DNA from: Psychrobacter cibarius
GTDB lineage: Bacteria > Pseudomonadota > Gammaproteobacteria > Pseudomonadales > Moraxellaceae
NCBI GenBank assembly: GCA_030686115.1
Contig: CP131612.1
Location: forward strand, 3,100,001-3,164,000
Direction: 5' to 3'
DNA: 64,000 nt
The translations under genes and the position numbers were made by a program. This document shows, piece by piece, positions 22,092-30,405 of the stretch (its first letter is position 1; each line of letters begins with the position of its first letter). The notes below the pieces were generated by a model that saw nothing but the letters and a program-made list of their open reading frames with translations, made no database searches and was not told the DNA's origin.

Positions 22092-22748
22092 TTAACGCAG
22101 TTCATAAGACCGAAGCAATATAGTCTCACCTATGTTGCTTCTTTTTTTGCTACTAACATTCTCTTCATTGACCAAGCGCAACTCTTGAAAATCCAAAATC
22201 AATACCTCATTACGCACGCGCTCGCTAGTGCGTTTATTATGGCGTATCGGAAATCCTAATACTTGCTTGCCCCTAATCACTATCTGATTGATAATCATGG
22301 TCGGATTATTGATGGTAGATTTTGTACTTAATTTTTGAGCATCAATGATTACGGTGGCAGGATTAACGGTTGTGCTTAAAACCTTTGTTTGACGCACGCT
22401 TTTTGGCAAATCCCCTGCAAAAAACAATACCTGCTCTAGCGGTAAATACTGCGCGTGACGCATCAATTCCTGACGAAACAGCGAAGGCATATCAATGTTG
22501 AAACTGTCTTCTATTTGCTGAGAGAACGCCGTAAAATTACGCTGCAAGTAACGCCCAAATACACTGCTATTAATCCAGTCTTGGTAAGTATCATTTTTTA
22601 ACAGCTGATTTGTGAAAGCATCAGCATCTACTGTGATATCTACCGTAAGCATTGCTAACAGCAAAGCCTGCGGATTGGTAAATGTTTGCTGCTGCCAAAG
22701 TTGTGGATATAGGCTACTATCAAGTGATGGTAACGTCAGCTTGTCCAT
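22092..22748 (-). CDS. uncharacterised protein, possibly ADP-ribosyltransferase-like
   Basis: A 218-residue soluble protein not recognised as a named family. Residues from about 100 show VLFFAGDLP, then VLSTTVNPATVII, and near residue 185 RVRNEVLILDFQELRLV. That spacing resembles the R/STS/ExE layout of ADP-ribosyltransferase toxins and their relatives (a strand with an Arg, a Ser-Thr-Ser strand, then NEVLLP). The first Arg is not conserved here, so it may be a degenerate or unrelated fold. No signal peptide. Convergent with ydfG, with its own start at 22748. Confidence 0.6.
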   Translation of the reverse strand: MDKLTLPSLDSSLYPQLWQQQTFTNPQALLLAMLTVDITVDADAFTNQLLKNDTYQDWINSSVFGRYLQRNFTAFSQQIEDSFNIDMPSLFRQELMRHAQYLPLEQVLFFAGDLPKSVRQTKVLSTTVNPATVIIDAQKLSTKSTINNPTMIINQIVIRGKQVLGFPIRHNKRTSERVRNEVLILDFQELRLVNEENVSSKKRSNIGETILLRSYELR

Positions 22749-22877
22749 GCGCTATTATCCTTATTCATCACTTAGTACATATAGTATCTATTATATACAT
22801 CCCCTATTACAGTCATTTGCTAGCGAATAGCGGCATAGAGTGCGTGCTTAAATTTATTTGACCGCTTCATTTATATA

Positions 22878-22908
22878 AAAAAAGCGTCCTTAACAGACGC
22901 TTTTTATT
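22878..22908 (-). terminator. terminator after DUF1653 gene
   Basis: Arms AAAAAGCGTC and GACGCTTTTT around a seven-base loop; the minus strand runs into seven T. It closes the ImmA-PIN-DUF1653 stretch. Confidence 0.88.
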
Positions 22909-22938
22909 TGAACAATTAATTTTAAATATTTTGAGATA

Positions 22939-23166
22939 TCAATCAGCTAATACTTTAACCAACTCAAACCGTGGTACTTCCTTACCATCAAATTCAACAG
23001 TTTCCGTAAACATTGCGAGCGGTCGCACCCAAACGCCATACTCACCGTATAGGCAGCGATAAACGACTAACATTTCTTCAGTTTCTGAATGCTGAGCAGT
23101 ATGCAAGACTTGGTAAAGACTGCCTTTATAATGGCGGTAAATACCTTGGGGGATGGTTTGGGTCAT
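22939..23166 (-). CDS. DUF1653 domain protein
   Basis: A 75-residue single-domain protein with the DUF1653 pattern: GIYRHYKGSLYQVLHTAQHSE at the N-terminus, VVYRCLYGEYGVWVRPLAMF, and a terminal PRFELV. Function is unknown; members are small cytoplasmic beta-rich proteins. It lies 15 bp after the PIN-domain gene, so it can be cotranscribed with it, but it is a common chromosomal gene and probably predates that module. Confidence 0.9.
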   Translation of the reverse strand: MTQTIPQGIYRHYKGSLYQVLHTAQHSETEEMLVVYRCLYGEYGVWVRPLAMFTETVEFDGKEVPRFELVKVLAD

Positions 23167-23181
23167 AAAATCATTTTCTCA

Positions 23182-23727
23182 TTAAATTTTATTGATTCCG
23201 AGGTAATTAAATAAATCTAACCATGTATAACATATTATGCTTTTATATTTACATGTATCAGGTATCTTTATGTCACCTACTAATTCTTTAGATATATCTT
23301 TGTTAAACCCTTGTTCACTTGTTAAAACACAAGCATTTTTGCTTATAGCAACAGCTATATTAGATAGATCATTACTAATCCCATTAACCTTCTTTAAACG
23401 CCTCTCTACCTTCATGTTCTGAAAGAATGGTAATTCTTCAATCATTTGATTTTGTAGATATAAAAGTTGAGTTTGATATGTCGTCTTTCTTATTACTTCA
23501 ATGTTGAATGATTTGAAAAAATCATCCAAAACTATAGGTGAATACCCATCGAAAAGCGCTACTCGACCGGAAATTTCCTGTCTAATATCTTCAGAAACGA
23601 CAAATTTAATAAGTCCAGCAGATATCGAGTTTAAAAGCGAATCCCAAATTGTTTTAAATATTTCAATAGGATAATATCGATAGCAAATATCAATAATAGC
23701 ATTAGTATCTAAACAGACTCTTATCAT
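23182..23727 (-). CDS. PIN-like domain protein, putative toxin nuclease
   Basis: A 181-residue protein whose N-terminus MIRVCLDTNAIIDI carries the first PIN acidic residue (Asp7), with further acidic candidates in VSEDIRQE and in SNDLSNIAVA, followed by a strand reading VLTSEQGF. These fit a PIN/DUF4411-like RNase. The ATG at 23727 overlaps the upstream stop codon as TGATG; a TTG three bases earlier is a less likely start. Such tight coupling, and the XRE/ImmA neighbour, match known toxin-antitoxin pairs, with this protein as the toxin. Its AT-rich codon use differs from the neighbouring tyrS. Confidence 0.75.
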   Translation of the reverse strand: MIRVCLDTNAIIDICYRYYPIEIFKTIWDSLLNSISAGLIKFVVSEDIRQEISGRVALFDGYSPIVLDDFFKSFNIEVIRKTTYQTQLLYLQNQMIEELPFFQNMKVERRLKKVNGISNDLSNIAVAISKNACVLTSEQGFNKDISKELVGDIKIPDTCKYKSIICYTWLDLFNYLGINKI

Positions 23728-24854
23728 CAAGAAAACGCCTTATCTTCTAAGTACTTCAAATCCTCAATACGATTAGGAATTCTCAGCAAGTCCATTGCAG
23801 AATTAATAGTTAGCTCTTCTTTCCAAATAGCTGAAAATACTTGCTGTAAATAAACTTTACCAAAATGATTATATGTGGTGTGTCTCTTCTTAACCCCAAA
23901 ACCTCCAGAGTTTTCAACTTGAAGGCTTTTTAGGTAGTCTTCAAGCTCTATTTGTTTTACTAAACCTAATTGTTTAAGCTGAATAGCAACCGCTGGTCGA
24001 CTAGCCTTAGTAACTTTTCGAATTGCTAGTATGTTCTCACTTAGAGATAAGTTCGAAGAGTAATATTTATAGACAATTGAACTAGGGACTAAAACATATC
24101 CTGCAACCTCATTACAATAAACCTCTTCAGTATAGTTAGAATATATCAAGTTGCCGTCCAAAGCACTTTGCTTCAAACCTAAATGTACCAGTTCGTGTAT
24201 TAGAGTAAAAAGTCGACGTGCGGGTGACTGTCCCGTAGTTAAAATCACTATGATAGGTAATTTATCATAGTACAAAGACATACCTTCTGAGCTTAAAGAA
24301 GGATTGGATTTCTCTAAAACAATTACATCATTTTTTTCCACTATAGTACGCCAAGACTTATAATAATCAGAGCCTGACTCTAAAAGATTTTCTTCCTCTA
24401 AATTTAAGAAATCTATGATTAATTGTGCATCGTGCTGTGCATTACTTCCTAAGAGATTTAAACCAAAATTACTTATATTTTCATCTAAAGACTCATAAAT
24501 ACTTAATAGATTGTCTCTGTCGATATATGCTTCCTGAGCTACTTTTTGGAATTGATAACTTTGCTCTTCATCTTCTCCTGATATATCTTCATACTTATTT
24601 CTAAAATCAATGACTTTAGGTAATTCACGACTAATTACTGAATCAAAAGTTAAATAAGAAACTGGTACTAGAAGTATGTCAGCTAATTTATTGAGCTGTT
24701 TAATTGTGAAAACATTATTCTCGACCTCAGCACTTTCAATTTTTTTAGAAGGAATGGAGGTTTTTTTGGCAAGCAAATCTACAGATAGCGACATCTGTTG
24801 TCGGTAATGACTCAATGCTATTGGAGAATGTCTCACTAATTGACGATTTGTCAT
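23727..24854 (-). CDS. XRE/ImmA-IrrE family regulator-metallopeptidase
   Basis: A 375-residue protein with an N-terminal helix-turn-helix (about residues 12-70; MSLSVDLLAKKTSIPSKKIE and LNKLADILLVPVSYL) and a zinc-peptidase domain with HELVH at residues 220-224 and a downstream Glu in CNEVAGYVLVP. This COG2856 architecture cleaves or regulates repressors and occurs as the antitoxin-like partner in toxin-antitoxin loci. It overlaps the PIN gene start by one base. A 22-bp inverted repeat (24888-24909) covers a TATAAT upstream and may be its own operator. The module is AT-rich and sits between tyrS and DUF1653, suggesting acquisition. Confidence 0.85.
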   Translation of the reverse strand: MTNRQLVRHSPIALSHYRQQMSLSVDLLAKKTSIPSKKIESAEVENNVFTIKQLNKLADILLVPVSYLTFDSVISRELPKVIDFRNKYEDISGEDEEQSYQFQKVAQEAYIDRDNLLSIYESLDENISNFGLNLLGSNAQHDAQLIIDFLNLEEENLLESGSDYYKSWRTIVEKNDVIVLEKSNPSLSSEGMSLYYDKLPIIVILTTGQSPARRLFTLIHELVHLGLKQSALDGNLIYSNYTEEVYCNEVAGYVLVPSSIVYKYYSSNLSLSENILAIRKVTKASRPAVAIQLKQLGLVKQIELEDYLKSLQVENSGGFGVKKRHTTYNHFGKVYLQQVFSAIWKEELTINSAMDLLRIPNRIEDLKYLEDKAFS

Positions 24855-24887
24855 AACTTCCTAGAATATCCTTTTAGAGTTAAACAA

Positions 24888-24909
24888 GGCTATAATTAAT
24901 ATTATAGCC
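24888..24909 (-). promoter_or_regulatory. palindrome over putative ImmA-PIN promoter
   Basis: GGCTATAAT and ATTATAGCC arms around a four-base centre. On the minus strand the first arm holds a perfect -10 (TATAAT), about 50 bp before the ImmA start; the -35 region is AT-rich and unclear. It could be an autoregulatory operator, or alternatively the hairpin of a weak tyrS terminator. Confidence 0.5.
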
Positions 24910-24948
24910 CTATTTTAAATTAAATTTTATAAAAGAATTGTCTTTAAC

Positions 24949-26160
24949 CTAACCCACCGTCACTTTCGCATACGCCTTTTTGCCTGCTTGGATAACGACC
25001 GTTTGACCAGCCGTTAAGCTAAAGCTCGCATCGACGACTTCACCATCTACTTTTACCGCGCCACGCTTAATCATATCTTTAGCTGATGAGCTATTTTTAG
25101 CCAATCCAGCTTGGTTGAGTACTTGAGTAATAAATAGCGCCTCAGCACCTTCCAAATCTAATGTCACTTCTGGCAAATCAACAGGCAGTTCACCATCAGC
25201 TAATACGTTACCTGCTGACTTGTGCGCAATGGCAGCAGCATCGGCATCGTGAAAACGCTCGATTAATTCTTCAGCAAGGATACGTTTGATTTCTTGTGGA
25301 TTGCGACCATTTTCCATCTCTTTCATTAAACCTTCAACTTCTTCCATCGGCTTAAAGCTTAAAAACTCGAAGTAGCGACGGATTAAGGTATCTGGCATAG
25401 ATAGTAGTTTTTGGTACATGGTACCCGGCGCATCATAAATGCCGACATAGTTACCGAGCGACTTAGACATTTTATTGACGCCGTCTAGCCCTTCTAAGAT
25501 TGGCACGGTGATACACACTTGTGGCTCTTGTCCGTAACGACCTTGCAGGGTGCGTCCCATCAAAATATTAAAAGTTTGGTCGGTACCACCAAGCTCGACG
25601 TCAGCTTTTAGCGCAATAGAGTCATAGCCTTGCACCAATGGGTATAAAAACTCATGGATAGCAATGGGCGTTTGCGCCGCGTAGCGTTTAGAGAAATCAT
25701 CGCGCTCAAGCATACGCGAGACGGTCAGCTGGCTAGAGAGCTGAATCATATCGCCCGCTGACATGTCTTTAAACCATTCGGAGTTAAAGACAATCTTGGT
25801 TTTTTCTTTATCCAAAATCTTAAAGACTTGTTCCGCATAAGTCTGCGCATTGACTTTGATTTGCTCATCGGTCAATGGCGGACGCGTGCTGTTTTTGCCA
25901 GAAGGGTCGCCAATCTTGGCGGTATAATCACCGATTAGAAAATAAATCTCATGACCCAAATCTTGAAAATGCTTCAGCTTATTAATCAGCACGGTATGAC
26001 CCAAATGCAAGTCTGGTGCAGTGGGATCAAAGCCTGCTTTGATACGTAGCGGGCGATTCAGTTTTAACTTCTTAACCAAATCGTCTTCAGATAGGATCTC
26101 TTGGGTACCGCGCTGAATCAGGGCAAGTTGTTCTTCTAAGGTGTAGGTCTGAGTGGTCAT
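24949..26160 (-). CDS. tyrS: tyrosyl-tRNA synthetase
   Basis: Charges tRNA-Tyr. The 403-residue class I synthetase has the HIGH-type motif in [13 protein letters not shown] (about residue 51), the KMSKS motif in [14 protein letters not shown] (about residue 235) and a C-terminal S4 RNA-binding domain ([27 protein letters not shown]). It belongs to the subclass with the HLGH and TyrRS type 2 sequence. The start is supported by GAGAG upstream. Confidence 0.97.
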   Translation of the reverse strand: MTTQTYTLEEQLALIQRGTQEILSEDDLVKKLKLNRPLRIKAGFDPTAPDLHLGHTVLINKLKHFQDLGHEIYFLIGDYTAKIGDPSGKNSTRPPLTDEQIKVNAQTYAEQVFKILDKEKTKIVFNSEWFKDMSAGDMIQLSSQLTVSRMLERDDFSKRYAAQTPIAIHEFLYPLVQGYDSIALKADVELGGTDQTFNILMGRTLQGRYGQEPQVCITVPILEGLDGVNKMSKSLGNYVGIYDAPGTMYQKLLSMPDTLIRRYFEFLSFKPMEEVEGLMKEMENGRNPQEIKRILAEELIERFHDADAAAIAHKSAGNVLADGELPVDLPEVTLDLEGAEALFITQVLNQAGLAKNSSSAKDMIKRGAVKVDGEVVDASFSLTAGQTVVIQAGKKAYAKVTVG

Positions 26161-26392
26161 GATGCTCTCTTTATTGTCTTTATTAAAAGGGTGACGCGTT
26201 TAGGCTATTTATACCAAGCACAAAAATACGATTATTAGCAGCGTCAAACTCGTTTGGTCTATTATCTAATAAATGTAGTACTTGCACTCGTTTATCACTA
26301 CTCTGATTTTTGGCAATGGGATTAAAGTTTCGTAGCCGCTAAAAGATGTTAGAATTTGACAGATATACTAGCGTTTTTTAAGGTAAATTGCC

Positions 26393-27745
26393 ATGACCAA
26401 CCCCGCATCGATTGCTGATACTCATCATAATACTGACACAAGTTTCAATCTAGAGCACAGTTTAAATAATATGGATGATTTAAACTATGCCACCTTGACC
26501 GATGCGCTTGAGCAAAAGGTGTTTGAAAACTTCGATGATGGCTTATATATCGGCATGATGTCAGGCACCAGCTTAGATGGTATGGATGCGGTGCTTTGTC
26601 AATTCAGTGGGGAAAAAGCCACTCAACAGCCCATGCAACTATTAGCAACTCATAGCCAAGATTTCCCGCCACGTTTGCGTGAGGTATTATTGGCATTATG
26701 TCAGCCTAATGGTGTTCAAGAACTGATACCAGCAGAGGGTGAACCGAATAGCGAGCTTGACTGGTTCGGTTGGGCAAGTAAAGCATATGCTGAATTTGCC
26801 AGCGACGTGGTCAATACGTTATTGCAGCAATCCAATACTGATAGTGAGTCGGTACTAGCAATTGGCTGTCATGGTCAAACCGTGCGTCATCGCCCGCAGA
26901 TGGGCTTTAGCTTGCAATTGCTCGATGCCAATATCATCGCTGAACGTACTGGCATCAGCGTCGTCAGTGATTTTCGCCGCCGTGATATGGCGGTTGGTGG
27001 ACAAGGCGCACCGTTGGTGCCAGCTTTTCATCAAGCGTTATTTGCCACGCCTGATAGCATGCGGGTGTTATTAAACTTGGGCGGTATTGCCAATATAGCC
27101 GTTTTGCCAGCAGATACTCATAGCAATTTAGAAAATGCAGACAATCAGCATATAAACAGTGTCGTAGGTTATGATACTGGCCCTGCCAATTTACTGCTAG
27201 ATGCGTGGACAACACTGCATACCGAAAAAGATTATGATGCGGGCGGCGCATGGGCGCAGTCAGGACAAGTGGTTGAGCCGCTACTTAATCAGCTTTTGGA
27301 ACATCCTTTTTTTCATAAAAGCTATCCTAAAAGTACAGGGCGCGAAGATTTTAACCTAGCTTGGCTACAAGATGAGCTGCAAAAATTCGATCAAGCATCT
27401 GCTGATGTCCGTTACTCATCTGCCGATGTACAGGCAACACTCACTGAGCTGACAGCGATGAGTGCCAGTATGCAAATTAACATGTTTATTAATGCTCATG
27501 AAAATAGCTCGGTTTACGTCTGTGGTGGCGGTGCATTAAACGATTATTTGATGACTCGCTTGCAGGCGCATCTGCCTCATTGCACAGTAGAGACCACTGC
27601 CAGCTTAGGGCTGAATCCTGCTTGGGTCGAAGCCGTCGCCTTTGCATGGCTCGCACGGCAAACACTAATAGGTGAAACGGGTAACTTACCAGCTGTCACT
27701 GGCGCGAGTAAAGGCGTGGTTTTGGGTCAGGTTTGTTTCGCCTGA
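26393..27745 (+). CDS. anmK: anhydro-N-acetylmuramic acid kinase
   Basis: Phosphorylates 1,6-anhydro-MurNAc released by cell wall turnover, feeding peptidoglycan recycling. The 450-residue product has the ATP/sugar-binding start YIGMMSGTSLDGMDAVLCQF, then CHGQTVRHRP, DFRRRDMAVGGQGAPLVPAFH, LNLGGIANIAVLP and a C-terminal YVCGGGALND. An N-terminal stretch of about 48 residues precedes the usual family start; AAGG before the ATG at 26393 supports the long form, although internal Met starts are possible. Divergent from tyrS. Confidence 0.95.
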   Translation: MTNPASIADTHHNTDTSFNLEHSLNNMDDLNYATLTDALEQKVFENFDDGLYIGMMSGTSLDGMDAVLCQFSGEKATQQPMQLLATHSQDFPPRLREVLLALCQPNGVQELIPAEGEPNSELDWFGWASKAYAEFASDVVNTLLQQSNTDSESVLAIGCHGQTVRHRPQMGFSLQLLDANIIAERTGISVVSDFRRRDMAVGGQGAPLVPAFHQALFATPDSMRVLLNLGGIANIAVLPADTHSNLENADNQHINSVVGYDTGPANLLLDAWTTLHTEKDYDAGGAWAQSGQVVEPLLNQLLEHPFFHKSYPKSTGREDFNLAWLQDELQKFDQASADVRYSSADVQATLTELTAMSASMQINMFINAHENSSVYVCGGGALNDYLMTRLQAHLPHCTVETTASLGLNPAWVEAVAFAWLARQTLIGETGNLPAVTGASKGVVLGQVCFA

Positions 27746-27841
27746 CTGGTCAAATTTTAGTTTACACACGTGCACTTATGTGTTTTATAATGAATTCTGA
27801 AATACCCTCCTCTTAGGACTTGTAAGTATAGGATATATCGC

Positions 27842-29221
27842 ATGAGCCAACACAGCAGTTCACTTACTGATCAAGCTACCAATGATGCTAGCGCAACAGC
27901 AGAGCATCAACCGCGTCAGAAACTACCGCACTATGAGCGTAGCGATGACTTGCGCGTCGTAATTACGGGTATGGGTGCGTTGACACCTTTGGGACTCGAC
28001 GTCGATAGCTCATGGACTAAGCTGCTCAATGGTGATAGCGGCATCGCGCCAATTACACATTTTGATGCTACTGGCTATCGCGCTCAAATTGCTGGCGTGG
28101 TCAAGGATTTCGATGCCAAGCAATATATGAATGCCAAAGACGCGCGACGCTATGATGAATTTATTCATTATGGTATTGCCGCCTCTAGTATGGCATTACA
28201 GAACGCTGGTTTTATCGATGAAGTAAGTGCTGCTGATGCGCCCGTACACGGGGTTAATCAAGAACGATTCGGCATTATTTTAGGCTCAGGTATTGGTGGT
28301 ATCCAAACCATTGAAAACAGTCGCGATACGCTACGAGAGAAAGGCGCTATGAAAGTTTCGCCCTTTATCATTCCTGGCTCTATTGTGAATATGGCAGCAG
28401 GCTTAGTGGCGATTAAACATACCTTAAAAGGTCCCAACCTTGCGACATCGACGGCTTGTACCACCGCTACCCATGCGATGGGTCTCGCTGCACGTTTGAT
28501 TGCTTATGGTGATGCCGATGTCATGCTAGCAGGTGGTAGTGAAAAAGGATCAAGCCCACTTGGCATATCAGGTTTTGGTGCCATGCATGCCCTCTCAACT
28601 CGCAATGACGAGCCAACCAAAGCCTCGCGTCCCTTTGACAAAGACCGTGATGGTTTTGTGCTCGGTGATGGCGCGGGTATGGTGGTACTAGAAAGCCTCG
28701 CTCACGCCAAAGCACGTGGTGCAACCATACTCGCTGAACTGGTCGGCTTTGGGATGAGTGATGATGCCAGCCACATCACAGCACCGCCTGAAGATGGCAG
28801 CGGTGCGGCGCGAGCGATGCGTAATGCCCTAAATGATGCTGGCATTGAGCCATCGAGTGTTGGTTATGTCAATGCTCATGGCACCAGCACCCCTGCGGGT
28901 GATGTCGCTGAATCTATTGCTATTGAAACCGTTTTTGCCCCAGTTAAAGACCGCATTTTGGTCAGCTCAACCAAATCGATGACGGGTCATTTGCTTGGTG
29001 CCGCGGGTGCTGTTGAAGCCATATTCACCGTCCTTGCCCTACAGCATCAGCATGTGCCACCCACCATTAATTTGGACAATGTGGAAGACAACTGTAACCT
29101 CGACTATGTCGCCAACCAATCGCGCAAAGTTGAAAACTTACAGTATGCCGTATCCAATAGCTTTGGCTTTGGTGGTACCAATGGCTCGTTAGTATTTGCG
29201 CGCTGGCCCGTGAATCATTAA
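27842..29221 (+). CDS. fabF: beta-ketoacyl-ACP synthase II
   Basis: Condenses malonyl-ACP with acyl-ACP in fatty acid elongation. The 459-residue protein carries the active-site Cys in STACTTATHAMG, the two His in NAHGTSTPAGD and KSMTGHLLGAAG, and the C-terminal NSFGFGGTNGSLVF. An N-terminal extension of about 40 polar residues precedes VVITGMGALTPLG compared with E. coli FabF. AGGA eight bases before the ATG supports it. It is not in a fab cluster here; the next gene is of unknown function. Closed by the hairpin at 29290-29327. Confidence 0.95.
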   Translation: MSQHSSSLTDQATNDASATAEHQPRQKLPHYERSDDLRVVITGMGALTPLGLDVDSSWTKLLNGDSGIAPITHFDATGYRAQIAGVVKDFDAKQYMNAKDARRYDEFIHYGIAASSMALQNAGFIDEVSAADAPVHGVNQERFGIILGSGIGGIQTIENSRDTLREKGAMKVSPFIIPGSIVNMAAGLVAIKHTLKGPNLATSTACTTATHAMGLAARLIAYGDADVMLAGGSEKGSSPLGISGFGAMHALSTRNDEPTKASRPFDKDRDGFVLGDGAGMVVLESLAHAKARGATILAELVGFGMSDDASHITAPPEDGSGAARAMRNALNDAGIEPSSVGYVNAHGTSTPAGDVAESIAIETVFAPVKDRILVSSTKSMTGHLLGAAGAVEAIFTVLALQHQHVPPTINLDNVEDNCNLDYVANQSRKVENLQYAVSNSFGFGGTNGSLVFARWPVNH

Positions 29222-29289
29222 GGTATAACACTCATCATATCGGTTGTTGTAACCTTGGTGTCAGATTTGCTACGTTTGTCCACTTGCAG

Positions 29290-29327
29290 CCCCTTATCGT
29301 ATTTGCGTATGATAAGGGGTAATTTTT
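29290..29327 (+). terminator. terminator after fabF
   Basis: Arms CCCCTTATC and GATAAGGGG with a loop of about 12 bases, then TAATTTTT. It ends 10 bp before the next start codon. Confidence 0.8.
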
Positions 29328-29336
29328 GGAACATTT

Positions 29337-30281
29337 ATGGACGATACCATGTCAAGCTACTCATTTTCCCATCAGTTTTATCAGCGCTGGACGTGTGCGC
29401 CTGAACCTATTCGCGCAGCAATTACCCAAGAGCTAAAAGACATCACCACCTTACTGCAAAACGATACCCCATTTGAAAGCTTTGTCTTTAATACTCATGA
29501 TTTGGATACCCACATCGATGAGCTCTACGAAAACCATGAAGCGGAGCAAGCCATCGCTAAAGCCATTACTGACAAAAAGGCCGAAGAGCAAGCGACTGCT
29601 GAAAAACAACAGCGAGAAGAACAACAAAAAGTAAAAGCGGCAGAGGATGCCAGATTAAAAGAAAGTGCTAGATTAAAAGAAAGTGCTAGATTAAAAGAAA
29701 GTGCTAGATTAAAAGAAAGTGCTAGATTAAAAGAAAGTGCTAGATTAAAAGAAAGTGCTAGATTAAAAGAAGCAGCAGATACCGCGCAAAAAGAACAACA
29801 GAAAACTGAGCAAATAGCCGCTGAGAAGAAGAATATTGCTGATAAAACGACCGCTATGAACGCCAATGATGCGAGTGATTCAGAATCGCTTAGTATTGAT
29901 AACACGGTTGAAAAAAACCAAGATGTTGAAAAATCGGCTGCGACGCAATCTAATACTGATGATAACCTTGTTACCAGCTCTGAGAACAAAACCATCAGTG
30001 AACATTCTAATGTCGCTAATGACAAGCATATCAATGACGACCACAGTATAAAAGCGGTCAATGACAAAGCCAGCGCCGCCATCAAACTGGCACTGAAAGA
30101 TGCGAAACTGAGTACCACGCATCAAGAGATGATCCGTGAGTTGGAAATGCAAATTGATGACTATCTCAGTGAGCAAATGATGCTGATGTCTGAGAATTTA
30201 AAATCTTGGTTACGTGCTGAAGTGACTCAAAATCTAAGCGAAGATGAAGCAGGAACTGACAAAGAGTCTAAAAAAAGCTAA
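29337..30281 (+). CDS. hypothetical protein with hexapeptide repeat and long helix
   Basis: A 314-residue protein, no family recognised. Residues 1-70 are a globular-looking domain (FYQRWTCAPEPIRAAITQELKD, then FESFVFNTHDLDTHIDEL); residues 75-160 are highly charged and helical; 105-146 consist of seven repeats of ARLKES (the last ARLKEA) encoded by an 18-bp tandem repeat. A polar acidic linker (160-240) follows, and the C-terminus (245-300) forms another helix. No signal peptide or membrane helix. Read as a cytoplasmic structural or scaffold-like protein; role unknown. Confidence 0.8.
   Translation: MDDTMSSYSFSHQFYQRWTCAPEPIRAAITQELKDITTLLQNDTPFESFVFNTHDLDTHIDELYENHEAEQAIAKAITDKKAEEQATAEKQQREEQQKVKAAEDARLKESARLKESARLKESARLKESARLKESARLKESARLKEAADTAQKEQQKTEQIAAEKKNIADKTTAMNANDASDSESLSIDNTVEKNQDVEKSAATQSNTDDNLVTSSENKTISEHSNVANDKHINDDHSIKAVNDKASAAIKLALKDAKLSTTHQEMIRELEMQIDDYLSEQMMLMSENLKSWLRAEVTQNLSEDEAGTDKESKKS
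29649..29774 (+). repeat. 18-bp coding tandem repeat
   Basis: Seven units of 18 bp, core AGATTAAAAGAAAGTGCT, in frame with the host gene. Units are identical at the nucleotide level apart from the ends, which points to recent expansion. Each copy adds six residues of predicted helix without changing the frame. Confidence 0.95.
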
Positions 30282-30341
30282 ACTCTACTTCTTACGCATC
30301 ACCTTTTAGCAATAAATCCTCAGTAATAAATTCCTAGTACT

Positions 30342-30376
30342 AAAAAACCCCCGTAAACTTTACGGGGGTTTTTTCA
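30342..30376. terminator. bidirectional terminator between convergent genes
   Basis: AAAAAACCCCCGTAAA with TTTACGGGGGTTTTTT, nearly loopless at four bases. Works for both the repeat-protein gene and the convergent aminopeptidase gene. Confidence 0.9.
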
Positions 30377-30405
30377 TTTTAGCTTCGTCGATATGAGCGT
30401 TTACT

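Noticed and set aside
29525..30118. Minus-strand 197-codon frame rich in SFNLAL repeats
   Set aside because: It is the antisense image of the 18-bp repeat in the plus-strand gene, which has the better start, charge pattern and terminator.
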